A DNA stretch of 64,000 nt from JACCZX01 sp963829995. GTDB lineage: Bacteria > Pseudomonadota > Gammaproteobacteria > Burkholderiales > Burkholderiaceae_F. This document shows, in pieces, positions 46,706 through 55,103 of the stretch. The stretch is from the NCBI GenBank assembly GCA_963829995.1, contig CAWHKW010000014.1:124001-188000 (forward strand), read 5' to 3'. Position 1 is the first letter of the stretch. Each line of letters starts with the position of its first letter. The notes beneath the pieces were generated by a model. That model did not search any database, was not told the origin of the DNA, and worked only from the letters and a program-made list of their open reading frames with translations. A program made the position numbers and the translations under genes.

Positions 46706-46706
46706 C
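46700..46706 (+). mobile_element. Truncated attC left half (site 8), right end of array
   Basis: GGCTAAC directly ends the GST gene, as in the other cassettes, but no GTTRRRY core or pairing arm follows before the cytochrome c gene. The array appears to have been cut here. Confidence 0.6.
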
Positions 46707-46776
46707 ACGAACCGATGTCTCTTGACGCTCCAACTTCCGCCGAACCACGAATGCTGCGCTCACGGGAGAACTCGGA

Positions 46777-47370
46777 GTGATCTCTAGGCGTGCTCGACAC
46801 GCAGTTGCAGCCGCTGCGCTGTCAGGATGCCTGCTGGTCGCGCACGGCACGGCGACCGGCGACCCGGCAGCTGGCGAACGGCTCGCCGCCGCGCGCTGCG
46901 TTTCCTGCCACTCGTCTACGGAAACGATCCACTCGACGCTGCCGCTGCTCGAAGGGCAGCCGAAAGCCGCCTTCATTGCGCAGTGGCGTGCCTTCCGCGA
47001 GCGCAAGCGCACCGCCCCGGTGATGGTGAGCCTTGCGGAGGAGTTGAGCGAGCGGGATGTCAACGACCTCGCCGAGTACTACGCGGCATTGCTGCCCCCG
47101 CGCGCCCCGGAATCGTCCGGTAGCGATACCGGCCGCGCGTTGGCCGATCGCTTGCGATGCGCCGACTGCCACGGTCCGGCGTTGCAGGGGACGAACGCCG
47201 GCGCGGCACGGCTCGCTGGGCAAAAGGCGCGTTACACCGTTTGGTCGTTGCAGCTGATGCGGGGCGGCACCCGGTCGCACGGCACCGCCGCGAAGCCGGA
47301 TCCGCTCTTTGCCAACCTCAGCAACGCCGAGATCGAGTCGCTGGCCGCGCACTTGGCATCGCTGCGATGA
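46777..47370 (+). CDS. Dihaem cytochrome c (c4-like), exported
   Basis: 197 residues. Signal peptide (HAVAAAALSGCLLVAHGTATG), then two class I haem sites, CVSCH at about residue 41 and CADCH at about residue 127, each with a distal Met candidate. This fits cytochrome c4-type periplasmic electron carriers. Start GTG at 46777 with GGAG overlapping. It lies just outside the cassette array. Confidence 0.84.
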   Translation: MISRRARHAVAAAALSGCLLVAHGTATGDPAAGERLAAARCVSCHSSTETIHSTLPLLEGQPKAAFIAQWRAFRERKRTAPVMVSLAEELSERDVNDLAEYYAALLPPRAPESSGSDTGRALADRLRCADCHGPALQGTNAGAARLAGQKARYTVWSLQLMRGGTRSHGTAAKPDPLFANLSNAEIESLAAHLASLR

Positions 47371-47444
47371 CCTGGCTGTCTGTGTGATATTTGGCGTTGG
47401 GTGTCGCAGGTGAAAGCCGTGTCGTCGTCACTAGGGAGAGTTAG

Positions 47445-47816
47445 ATGGACGTCACCGCGCTGATAGATCGCTATTGCCTAGTTTGGAATGAGGGTGATCC
47501 TTCTATCCGAGCTGAGCTTCTCGCATCAGTATGGGCGACCGACGCGACGTACACCGATCCGACAGTACACGCCGCGAGCGCCGAGGAGCTCCTGGACCAC
47601 ATCGCAGCCGTCCGGGCTCGTCGCCCGGGAGTCTCCATTTTACGAAGCAGCGCCGTCGACACTCACCATGCCGTTGCCAGGTTCGAGTGGCAGGCGATGG
47701 GGGCAGACGGGACCGCGCTTCTTGAGGGGATCGACATTGCGTTCATCTCGCCTGACGGCTCGCGAATAGAGCGCATCATCGGATTCTTCGGACCTCTCGC
47801 CCTCTCGCCGCAGTGA
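47445..47816 (+). CDS. SnoaL-like/NTF2-fold protein
   Basis: 123 residues. LIDRYCLVWNEGDPSIRAEL and the WATDATYTDP segment are typical of SnoaL-like polyketide-cyclase-fold proteins of unknown substrate. The last part, EGIDIAFISPDGSRIERIIG, matches the cone-shaped barrel end. The ATG follows GGGAGAG. Confidence 0.8.
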   Translation: MDVTALIDRYCLVWNEGDPSIRAELLASVWATDATYTDPTVHAASAEELLDHIAAVRARRPGVSILRSSAVDTHHAVARFEWQAMGADGTALLEGIDIAFISPDGSRIERIIGFFGPLALSPQ

Positions 47817-47855
47817 CCCACAACCCCCTGCTGCGGAAAGTTAAGAGACAGCACA

Positions 47856-48251
47856 GTGGCTCTCAATTCAGCGGAAGCCGTCTCCTCTGCCGATGATTTC
47901 CGCTCGTTGGAGCGGACGCGTTTGCGATCGCTGGTAGAACGAGACATGGAGCTTGCCCATGCGCTTCATTCGCCGGAGTTCCATCTCGTAACCCCGGGCG
48001 GTAACACTCGCTCGCGCGAGTCCTATCTCACGGCGGTTCAAACCGGCGCCATCACGTATCTCAAGTGGCAGGCCGCAGACATCATGGTGCGTCAGTTCAG
48101 CAACGTCGTGCTCCTTCGCTACCGAGCCGAGCTCGAAATGCCCTTGCAGTCTGGCGGCACTTCGTCGTTCGCTTGTTGGCACACGGACTCTTACGAACTG
48201 CACAATGGCTTCTGGCAGGTCGTTTTTTCTCAGGCCACTCGCATTGTCTAG
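47856..48251 (+). CDS. DUF4440/SnoaL-like protein
   Basis: 131 residues. ERTRLRSLVERDMELAHALH and FHLVTPGGNTRSRESYL are the DUF4440 (NTF2-like) pattern. Start GTG at 47856; no strong Shine-Dalgarno. It is a second NTF2-fold protein 40 bases downstream of the first. Confidence 0.8.
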   Translation: MALNSAEAVSSADDFRSLERTRLRSLVERDMELAHALHSPEFHLVTPGGNTRSRESYLTAVQTGAITYLKWQAADIMVRQFSNVVLLRYRAELEMPLQSGGTSSFACWHTDSYELHNGFWQVVFSQATRIV

Positions 48252-48280
48252 CAACCAAAGAGGATCACGCGCGCCGATGA

Positions 48281-48466
48281 AACTGCTGGTTGCGTTGCGG
48301 CCGGCGCCGTCAGCTCATCGCAGGCCAGGTCGCCAATACACCCGAAACGATGGTGCGCTGGATTCGCAATCCCCAGGAAATCGATGCACTGACCGCGATG
48401 CCGAATCTTGGAGTCACCGAGCATGACGCGCGCGACATTGCTGCATTTCTAGCGACGTTGCTGTAA
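48281..48466 (+). pseudogene. C-terminal fragment of a cytochrome c gene
   Basis: From about 48311 one frame reads QLIAGQVANTPETMVRWIRN, then PQEIDALTAMPNLGVTEHDA and RDIAAFLATLL and stops at 48466. That is the typical C-terminus of class I cytochromes c with the distal-Met motif AMPNLGV. There is no start codon, no CxxCH and a stop immediately upstream in frame, so only the 3' third remains. It sits directly before a sorbosone-dehydrogenase-like gene, a common partner. Confidence 0.7.
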
Positions 48467-48533
48467 GCCAGGTCTATCTCGGGCATGTCGAATGCTTCGA
48501 GTAAGCGATTGGACACGCTTCCGGACGCCCCCA

Positions 48534-49850
48534 ATGAGACTTTTGCGCATCACTTCACTGCTCGCCGCTGCGGCGATCCTTGCTTCGTGCGCCGAGCCCG
48601 CGAGGGACCCGGTGACGGTGGGCGTCGGTCCGACTCCCCAGTTGCCCGCACCGAAGACGCCGCTGATTGCGACGGTCAATATCGCACCCGCGGTCGGATG
48701 GCCCGCGGATGTCGTACCGACCGCGGCGCCAGGCACGCGCGTCGTTGCGTTCGCCAGCGGGCTCGATCATCCACGCTGGGTCTACGTGCTTCCCAATGGA
48801 GACGTGCTGGTGGCCGAGTCGAACGCACCGAAGCGCCCTGATCGCACCGGTGTGTATTTCTGGATCATGGGCAAGGTGCAGGCGCGTGCAGGCGCCGGGG
48901 TACCCAGTGCAAATCGCATCACGTTGCTGCGCGACGCCAATGGTGACGGTGTTGCAGAAGTGCGCACTGCGTTTTTGACGCAGCTCAATTCTCCGTTTGG
49001 CATCACGTTGGTCGGCGATCAGCTTTACGTCGCGAACACGGATGCGGTAATGCGCTACCCGTACAAGGAGGGTGAAACGGAAATCAAGGTACCGGGCACC
49101 AAGGTGGTCGATTTGCCGGCCGGGCCTTTCAATCATCACTGGACCAAGAACATCATCGCGAGCCGTGACGGCACGAAGTTGTATGCGACGGTCGGCTCGA
49201 ACAGTAACGTCGGCGAAAACGGCTTGTCGATGGAAGAAGGTCGCGCGGCAATCTGGGAGATCGATCCTGCCGCAAAGAGCCAGCGGCTGTATGCCTCCGG
49301 GTTGCGCAACCCGAACGGCATGGCCTGGGAGCCTACGACCGGAATGCTCTGGACCGTCGTCAATGAGCGCGATGACATTGGCCATAATCTCGTGCCCGAT
49401 TATCTGACTTCGGTGCGCGACGGCGGCTTCTACGGATGGCCCTGGAGCTACTTCGGTAAGCACGTCGACGACCGAGTCGAACCGAAGCGCCCTGACATGG
49501 TTGCGAAGGCCATCGTGCCGGACTACGCACTCGGCTCGCACGTCGCCGCGCTCGGGTTGACGCACAGCGCGGGCAACACGCTACCCGCGCAGTTCGCCGA
49601 AGGCATGTTCATCGGGCAGCACGGATCATGGAATCGTGAACCGCGCAGCGGCTACAACGTGGTCTTCGTTCCCTTCACTGCCGGCCGTCCGTCGGGCCAA
49701 CCGATCGATGTGCTGACCGGTTTCGTCAACGCCGACGGTAAAGCGCATGGACGCCCGGTGGGAGTTGCGATCGACCGGCGTGGAGCGTTGCTGGTCGCCG
49801 ACGATGTCGGCAACATCATCTGGCGCGTAACCGCAGCTGGTGCCAAGTAG
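48534..49850 (+). CDS. Sorbosone/glucose dehydrogenase-like (PQQ-type beta-propeller) lipoprotein
   Basis: 438 residues. Lipoprotein signal LLRITSLLAAAAILASC. The six-bladed propeller shows VFASGLDHPRWVYVLPNGD-like (VVAFASGLDHPRWVYVLPNG), NADSPFGI-like NSPFGITLVGDQLYVANTD, ASGLRNPNGMAWEP, GGFYGWPWSYFG and GMFIGQHGSWNR. The family oxidises sugars or aldehydes in the periplasm with PQQ, but PQQ use here is inferred. The upstream cytochrome fragment may be the lost electron acceptor. Confidence 0.84.
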   Translation: MRLLRITSLLAAAAILASCAEPARDPVTVGVGPTPQLPAPKTPLIATVNIAPAVGWPADVVPTAAPGTRVVAFASGLDHPRWVYVLPNGDVLVAESNAPKRPDRTGVYFWIMGKVQARAGAGVPSANRITLLRDANGDGVAEVRTAFLTQLNSPFGITLVGDQLYVANTDAVMRYPYKEGETEIKVPGTKVVDLPAGPFNHHWTKNIIASRDGTKLYATVGSNSNVGENGLSMEEGRAAIWEIDPAAKSQRLYASGLRNPNGMAWEPTTGMLWTVVNERDDIGHNLVPDYLTSVRDGGFYGWPWSYFGKHVDDRVEPKRPDMVAKAIVPDYALGSHVAALGLTHSAGNTLPAQFAEGMFIGQHGSWNREPRSGYNVVFVPFTAGRPSGQPIDVLTGFVNADGKAHGRPVGVAIDRRGALLVADDVGNIIWRVTAAGAK

Positions 49851-50608
49851 ATCGTCAGGCTGGCTGGCTGTATCAGCCTGCGTGCTGTTCGCGCAGAGTG
49901 CGTTCGGCGCAAGTGAGCTCGTCGCTGCAGGCAACGCCTGGAACGCGCAACGCCGGTGCCGATACCGCCGAAGCAGCGCGACGCGTCGTCATCTCGACCA
50001 ACGAATTTCGACGCCAGGAGAATCTCCCGCAGACTGGGCATGCACCGCAGCTTGCAAGTGCTGCGCGTTACTTTGCGGATTTCATGGCGCGCACCGGCAA
50101 GTACGGTCATTCCGCAGACGGCACCGAACCGGCTGCACGCGCCAAAAGATTTGGATACGACTATTGCATCGTTGCCGAGAACATTGCCCAGCTCTATAGG
50201 TCGGACGGCATGGCGACCTCCGAGCTCGCGACCCGGCTTTTCAACGGCTGGCAGGACTCACCTGAGCATCGCAAGAACATGCTCGAACCGCACGTAACCG
50301 AATCTGCGGTCGCCGTTGCTCGCAGCGCCAAGACCGGTCGCTACTACGCGGTGCAGCTTTTTGGCCGGCCGGCTTCGCAATCGGCCGAGTTCAAAGTGGC
50401 TAATCGTGCCGGGTTCGCCGTTTCGTACACGCTTGACGGCCGGACGTTTCAGCTGCCCCCGCGCGCGACGAGCACGCATCGAGTGTGCAAGCCGGCCACT
50501 CTTGAATTTCGCGGGAAAACCCTGCAACCCGCGGACGGACAACAGCTAGTCATCGTGAACGATCAGAATGGAGCGCAACTCCAAGCGAGAGTAGTCCGCG
50601 CGCTGTAA
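49840..50608 (+). CDS. Exported CAP-domain (SCP/PR1-like) protein (frameshifted)
   Basis: About 255 residues. A signal peptide (SGWLAVSACVLFAQSAFGA) is in frame from a GTG at 49840, overlapping the preceding stop, but the CAP domain is in the +1 frame from about 49950: STNEFRRQENLPQ, YFADFMARTGKYGHSADG, ENIAQLYRSDG and GWQDSPEHRKNMLEPH. One extra base lies between 49915 and 49960. CAP proteins are secreted; the bacterial function is poorly defined. A separate C-terminal beta domain follows (from about residue 160). Confidence 0.8.
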
Positions 50609-50679
50609 GAACCGATTCCTCGCGGCGACTAATGCGCGCTGAGTTTGATTGGCAAAATGCAAGATAAAGAGGAAGACGA

Positions 50680-51180
50680 ATGATGACCCGACGTACCCTA
50701 CTGACGACCCTGGCGGCACTTGGACTCGGAGGCGGCGCTGCTGGCACGATAGGTGCCGACTCGAAAGGCAAGGCCAGCGCCGGCGTCGCGAAGCTGAACT
50801 TGTCAGACGCCGAATGGAAGGCGCGGCTGACCGCTGAGCAGTATCAGGTGTTGCGTAGAGAGGGCACCGAAGCGCCCGGCACCAGCCCGCTGAACCGCGA
50901 GAAGCGCGCGGGAACGTATCACTGCGCCGGCTGTGAATTGCCGCTGTTCTCCAGCGCAACGAAGTACGAGAGCGGAACGGGTTGGCCGAGTTTTTATCAG
51001 CCGTTACCCGACGCCGTCGGACTCAAAACCGATTACAAATTGCTTTTTCCGCGCACCGAATATCACTGCGCGCGATGCGAAGGCCATCAGGGCCATGTGT
51101 TCAACGACGGCCCCGCGCCGACGGGCAAGCGCTACTGCAATAACGGCGTGGCGCTCAAATTTGTGCCGGCGGCAGCATGA
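50680..51180 (+). CDS. msrB: Peptide-methionine (R)-S-oxide reductase MsrB, exported
   Basis: 166 residues. A twin-arginine-like or Sec signal (TRRTLLTTLAALGLGGGAAG) precedes the MsrB domain with zinc Cys pairs CAGC and CARC, GTGWPSFYQP and the catalytic KRYCNNGVALKF. It would repair oxidised periplasmic proteins. A second in-frame Met lies one codon downstream. Linked by ATGA to msrA. Confidence 0.88.
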   Translation: MMTRRTLLTTLAALGLGGGAAGTIGADSKGKASAGVAKLNLSDAEWKARLTAEQYQVLRREGTEAPGTSPLNREKRAGTYHCAGCELPLFSSATKYESGTGWPSFYQPLPDAVGLKTDYKLLFPRTEYHCARCEGHQGHVFNDGPAPTGKRYCNNGVALKFVPAAA

Positions 51181-51821
51181 GCGCCCGCACCGTAGTCGCG
51201 CTGCTCGTCGCTGCCGGAGTCGCTGCCGGCGCGGCCTTTGCGCAGGTCAATCAGAATAAGCCGGAAGCGCCGGCCGCCCGCCCCGCAGCCACCGCGACCG
51301 CCACGTTTGCCGGCGGATGCTTCTGGTGCACCGAGGCCGACTTCGACAAAGTCGACGGGGTGATTTCGACGACCTCCGGCTACATCGGCGGCAAGACCGC
51401 CAATCCAACGTACGACAGCGTGTCAGCGGGCAATAGCGGGCACGCGGAAGCCGTGCAGGTGGTCTACGACCCGAGCAAGGTCACGTACGAGAAGCTGCTC
51501 GAGTATTACTGGCGCACGATCGATCCGACCACCAAGGATCGGCAGTTCTGCGACTCCGGAAATCCGTATCGCACCGCGATCTTTGTGCACGACGATCAGC
51601 AGCGGACATTGGCGGATGCGTCGAAAAAAGCTTTGAGCAGCAACAAGCCATTCCGTGAGCCGATCGTGACCGAAATCGTCAACGCAACCCGGTTTTATCC
51701 GGCCGAGGAGTATCACCAGGATTACTACAAGAAAAATCCGGTGCGCTACAAGTTTTATCGCGCCAACTGCGGGCGCGACGCGCGCCTGAAACAACTGTGG
51801 GGCGAACAAGCGGCGCAATAG
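51177..51821 (+). CDS. msrA: Peptide-methionine (S)-S-oxide reductase MsrA, exported
   Basis: 214 residues. Signal peptide (TVVALLVAAGVAAGAAFAQ) followed by an MsrA domain with catalytic GGCFWCTEADF, YIGGKTANPTYDSV and GHAEAVQVVYDP. It works with the MsrB encoded immediately upstream as a periplasmic methionine-sulfoxide repair pair. The Ala/Pro linker after the signal is typical of exported members. Confidence 0.92.
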   Translation: MSARTVVALLVAAGVAAGAAFAQVNQNKPEAPAARPAATATATFAGGCFWCTEADFDKVDGVISTTSGYIGGKTANPTYDSVSAGNSGHAEAVQVVYDPSKVTYEKLLEYYWRTIDPTTKDRQFCDSGNPYRTAIFVHDDQQRTLADASKKALSSNKPFREPIVTEIVNATRFYPAEEYHQDYYKKNPVRYKFYRANCGRDARLKQLWGEQAAQ

Positions 51822-51832
51822 GCTGGTTCTGA

Positions 51833-53158
51833 TCAGCGTCGCTGCGAACGTCCGCGGCGTGCGCTGTAGAGATTCATCAGCGGCGTCACCGAAATGCCGT
51901 GCACGACGATCGACGCTGCCACCGCGGTCAGCACGATCGACAGCATCTGTTCGGTGAGCGTGGCCGGCAAGCCCTGGCCGATCGCATAAAGCAGGTAGTA
52001 AATCGAGCCGATTCCGCGGATGCCAAACCAGCCGATCAGCATGCGCTGGTCGCGTGGTATGTGAAGGCCGGCCAGCCCGAGAGCAACCGCAATCGGGCGC
52101 ACTACGAAAAACAACAGCAAGAGGTAGAAGATCGCATTATTGGGCAGCACGATCAGACTCAGCATCGCCCCGACGATGAGGACCACCGCCACTTCAACAA
52201 TTCGTTCGAGTTGTTCGTTGAAGCCGCGCACGGCCTGCGTCATATAGGCGCCGGCCAACTGCGGATCGGTCGCGATCTTCTCCTTGCGGCTGCCAGCCAG
52301 CGCTTTTTCGGTCTTGGCATCGGTGACAGCTACGGATTCTTGGCTTGCCAGCTGGCGCTGCGAGCGTTGCAGTGCAAGTCCAGCGGCGAATACCGCCAGG
52401 AAGCCGTAAGTAGATGCAAGCTGCGCAGCGCCGTACGAAACGCCGATCAGCCCAAGCATCAGGAACTCGTCGAGCCCGACGGCTTCCTTGTGCTTCGTGC
52501 GCAGGTACAGCACCAGCTTGCCTATCGCATATCCGCACAACGCACCGATAGCGAGACCGCCAGTGACGGCCCACAACAGATCGACCGTCAGCCAGCGCCA
52601 GTAACCATCGCCCAGATCGCGCAGACCCAGCAGTCCGAGACCGAGCATCACGAAGGGAAATGCGGTGCCGTCGTTCAGGCCACCCTCACCGGTCAGGCTG
52701 AAGCGCACGGAATCGCGATCGTTCGGATCGGCCAGCTGCACGTCCGAGGCAAGCACCGGATCGGTCGGCGCGAGGATTGCCGCCAGCAGGATCGCGGCGC
52801 CGATTTGAAGATCGAACAACAACACGCCGATCGCCGCCAGCAGCGCGATCGTGGTCAGCATCGATGCCGTCGCCAGCCGTAGCGGCGCGCGCCAGCGGCG
52901 ATCAGACAGCGGCAGCGTCAGCTTGAGTCCAACCGCAAACAGCGAAACCAGTACTGCTGCCTCGGCGATTGCTTCGAGAATTGCATGGTCGGCTTCCGGC
53001 GACGGATCGAGCAGTGCGAGCCCGGCGGGCCCAAGCACAAAGCCGGCGAGCAGGTAAAGCATCGACGTGCTTAACGGCAAACGCTTCAGCAGCGTTCCCG
53101 AAAGCGCCATCACGGTGAAGATGGCGCCAACGATCAGCGCCCAGATCGCAAACGTCAC
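51833..53158 (-). CDS. Cation:proton antiporter, CPA1 family
   Basis: 441 residues, about twelve hydrophobic segments. The ion-binding regions APTDPVLASDV and GEGGLNDGTAFPFV (ND motif) are present. It likely exchanges Na+ or K+ for H+ across the inner membrane. It converges with msrA (11-base gap). Cytoplasmic loop and tail residues are basic, as expected. Confidence 0.9.
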   Translation of the reverse strand: MTFAIWALIVGAIFTVMALSGTLLKRLPLSTSMLYLLAGFVLGPAGLALLDPSPEADHAILEAIAEAAVLVSLFAVGLKLTLPLSDRRWRAPLRLATASMLTTIALLAAIGVLLFDLQIGAAILLAAILAPTDPVLASDVQLADPNDRDSVRFSLTGEGGLNDGTAFPFVMLGLGLLGLRDLGDGYWRWLTVDLLWAVTGGLAIGALCGYAIGKLVLYLRTKHKEAVGLDEFLMLGLIGVSYGAAQLASTYGFLAVFAAGLALQRSQRQLASQESVAVTDAKTEKALAGSRKEKIATDPQLAGAYMTQAVRGFNEQLERIVEVAVVLIVGAMLSLIVLPNNAIFYLLLLFFVVRPIAVALGLAGLHIPRDQRMLIGWFGIRGIGSIYYLLYAIGQGLPATLTEQMLSIVLTAVAASIVVHGISVTPLMNLYSARRGRSQRR

Positions 53159-53201
53159 CGCGCAGTCAGCAGAAGCTATGCATCACTGCGCGCACCGCAA
53201 C

Positions 53202-53816
53202 TCAGCGGGGATGCGTACCCGCTTTGCGCTTGGCCGTGCGTTTTCGTTTGCGCGATGGCGCGGCGCGCGCGGGTCGAAGCGGCTGGTCGTCTTCGGCCGA
53301 CGCCACCGCCATTGCCACCGCGGGAGTCTCCATCATCTGCTGCACGGCCGTCTGCCACTCCCGCATCGCCGAGTCGTACATCGCCATGGGATTCGTCATG
53401 TCCGCGCCGCTCATTGGCAGACCCCGCAGACCCGGCAGCGCCGATGGCGTCAGCGAGCCCTGCGCTGCGCCGACTGCGTCACGCATGCGTTCCATCATCG
53501 AGTAACTCGCGCGCACGATGTCGTTGTTCATGTCCGCAATGGCCTGCACCATCTCGCTCTGGTAACGCGCGCTCTGTTCTGCCGCGGGAGCCGCAGCCTG
53601 CGCAGCCGAGCGGCCCGCGTTGCCGCCGTCGCGCATCGACGTCATCGATTGTGCAAGCGACAACTGGCCGCCTGCGCCTGCTCTCATCGCTTCTAACGTG
53701 AGCTTTTGAAGCCGCTGCAATCCGTTCAGCGCGGCATACGCGATTTCCGCAGTGGCGGCTGTTTGTGCTTCGTAAAAATTCGCGATTGGATTCGCTATAG
53801 CTGTCTTCTGTGCCAT
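53202..53816 (-). CDS. Phasin-like protein with basic tail
   Basis: 204 residues. FYEAQTAATAEIAYAALNGL and LQRLQKLTLEAMR resemble phasin-family helices that coat polyhydroxyalkanoate granules. The C-terminus is Lys/Arg-rich (RKRKRTAKRKAGTHPR), like PhaM/histone-like tails, so it may also bind DNA. PHA synthesis genes are not in the window. Confidence 0.72.
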   Translation of the reverse strand: MAQKTAIANPIANFYEAQTAATAEIAYAALNGLQRLQKLTLEAMRAGAGGQLSLAQSMTSMRDGGNAGRSAAQAAAPAAEQSARYQSEMVQAIADMNNDIVRASYSMMERMRDAVGAAQGSLTPSALPGLRGLPMSGADMTNPMAMYDSAMREWQTAVQQMMETPAVAMAVASAEDDQPLRPARAAPSRKRKRTAKRKAGTHPR

Positions 53817-53890
53817 CGGGTGCCCTCCTCATGTTGTTACGCGGCGCCGGTGCGGCGCCATCGGCAAGACCGAGCGGAGTTTGTTGCAGC

Positions 53891-54811
53891 TTACGCGGCT
53901 TTGCGCACCGTCTTGCCGAGCGCCTTGCGCGCGGACTTCTTGGCGGTCTTTCTTTCCGCTCCGCGTTTGGCTGTCGTCTTGCGTGCGGTAGAGCCGCGCG
54001 ACTCGCCAGCATCGGCGGCGGCGCCGTTGCCGCCCTTGCGCTTCAGGCTGGCGCGCAAGGCATCCATGATGTCGATCACCTTCGCGCTTCTCGAAGAACC
54101 TGCAGCATCGTCGGCTATCGTGATTTCTTCGCCCGCCACCTTTTTCTGAATCTGCTCTTCGATTCGATCTTTGACATCGTCCCTGTACTGCGTCGGATCG
54201 AAACTCTTGGATGTGATGCTGTCGATCAACTGGTTGGCGAGCGCGAGTTCCTTCGAACTGACTTTCGCGTCGGGAATCTCGACCTCGTCGATCGACCGCA
54301 CTTCATCGGCATACAGCAGCTCTTGCAGGATCAGCCCCTGCTCGACAACGCGGATATTGACCAGGTACTGCTTACCGCGCGCCGCCCAGCGCCCGATGGC
54401 TGAACGCCCCGAATCCCGCATCGCCTCGGCCAACAAGCGATACGGCTTGGCACCGCCTTTGTCGGGACCCAGGTAGTAAGCCTTCTCGTAGAACACCGGG
54501 TCGATCGACGCGGCGGGGACGAACTCGGTGATTTCGACGGCGCCCGAAGACGCCTGCTCAAGCGCCTTCAGTTCCTCCTTGGTGAAGGTAACGAACCGGT
54601 CCTTCTCGAATTCGTACCCTTTGATCATCTCGTTGCGGGGGACGACATCGCCCGATTCCGCAGAGATGTACTGCTGCTTTACCCGCCCGCCGCTCGGATC
54701 GAGCATCGTGAAAGAGATGCCGGCACGCGGATTCGTTGCGGCGTACATCTTCACCGGAATGGTGACGAGCCCGAAGGTGATCGTCACGGATTGCAGAGAA
54801 CGGGCGGCCAT
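53891..54811 (-). CDS. ku: Non-homologous end joining protein Ku
   Basis: 306 residues. SVTITFGLVTIPVKMYAATN, VVPRNEMIKGYEFEKDRFV and ANQLIDSITSKSFDPTQYRD are hallmarks of bacterial Ku, the homodimeric DNA end-binding protein of NHEJ. The C-terminus is a long Lys/Arg/Ala-rich tail (from about residue 255), which in other Ku proteins modulates DNA threading and ligase recruitment. A LigD partner is not encoded nearby; a LigB-type ligase is at 35045. Confidence 0.93.
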   Translation of the reverse strand: MAARSLQSVTITFGLVTIPVKMYAATNPRAGISFTMLDPSGGRVKQQYISAESGDVVPRNEMIKGYEFEKDRFVTFTKEELKALEQASSGAVEITEFVPAASIDPVFYEKAYYLGPDKGGAKPYRLLAEAMRDSGRSAIGRWAARGKQYLVNIRVVEQGLILQELLYADEVRSIDEVEIPDAKVSSKELALANQLIDSITSKSFDPTQYRDDVKDRIEEQIQKKVAGEEITIADDAAGSSRSAKVIDIMDALRASLKRKGGNGAAADAGESRGSTARKTTAKRGAERKTAKKSARKALGKTVRKAA

Positions 54812-54821
54812 GGAATACCTC

Positions 54822-54983
54822 TCAGAAACGAAGGGCGTAGGCGTACGAGCGGCGCACCTGATCGGGCACCCACGACGATCCGATTCGAATGCGCGGCTTC
54901 AACTGCTTCCTATGGGCCCACCAAAGGCGCCGCTGCTGCGGCGTCAGAGCGCGCAGATAGGGACGATGACGCATCAGATTCAT
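54822..54983 (-). CDS. 53-residue basic ORF directly upstream of ku
   Basis: ATG at 54983 preceded by GAGGTGGCGG; stop at 54822, 10 bases before the ku start. The translation starts MNLMRHRPYLRALTPQQRRL and is rich in Arg and Trp (RRLWWAHRKQ) with RIGSSWVPDQVRRSYAYALRF at its end. The Shine-Dalgarno, spacing and strand fit a co-transcribed small gene. No homologue is recalled; it could be a DNA- or RNA-binding mini-protein or a chance frame. Confidence 0.5.
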   Translation of the reverse strand: MNLMRHRPYLRALTPQQRRLWWAHRKQLKPRIRIGSSWVPDQVRRSYAYALRF

Positions 54984-55103
54984 ACCGCCACCTCAGGACA
55001 AACGAGCGCTGTACGACAGGCAAACCTCGCACCTGACTTGTGGTTGTCGCGACAGGTTGAATTAATGCTTTTAGATTCAACGATATGTAACGTTCATTTA
55101 AAG

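Larger units (their letters stand above)
40407..46706 (+). mobile_element. Integron gene-cassette array without integrase (CALIN)
   Basis: Repeated attC-type sites (RYYYAAC ... GTTRRRY pairs bracketing imperfect hairpins) separate short, same-strand, mostly single-gene units from 40407 to 46706. Five complete sites, one isolated right core and one left half were found. No tyrosine-recombinase integrase is in the window. Left boundary: GTTAGCT at 40407-40413. Right boundary: the truncated site at 46700. The cassette genes are functionally unrelated to each other, as is typical. The array lies between the sugar-acid operon and a cytochrome c gene. Confidence 0.82.

Noticed and set aside
47390..47402. 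GTTGGGT near 47395 as the right end of attC 8
   Set aside because: It lies about 690 bases from the left half at 46700, with a complete cytochrome gene between and no pairing arms.
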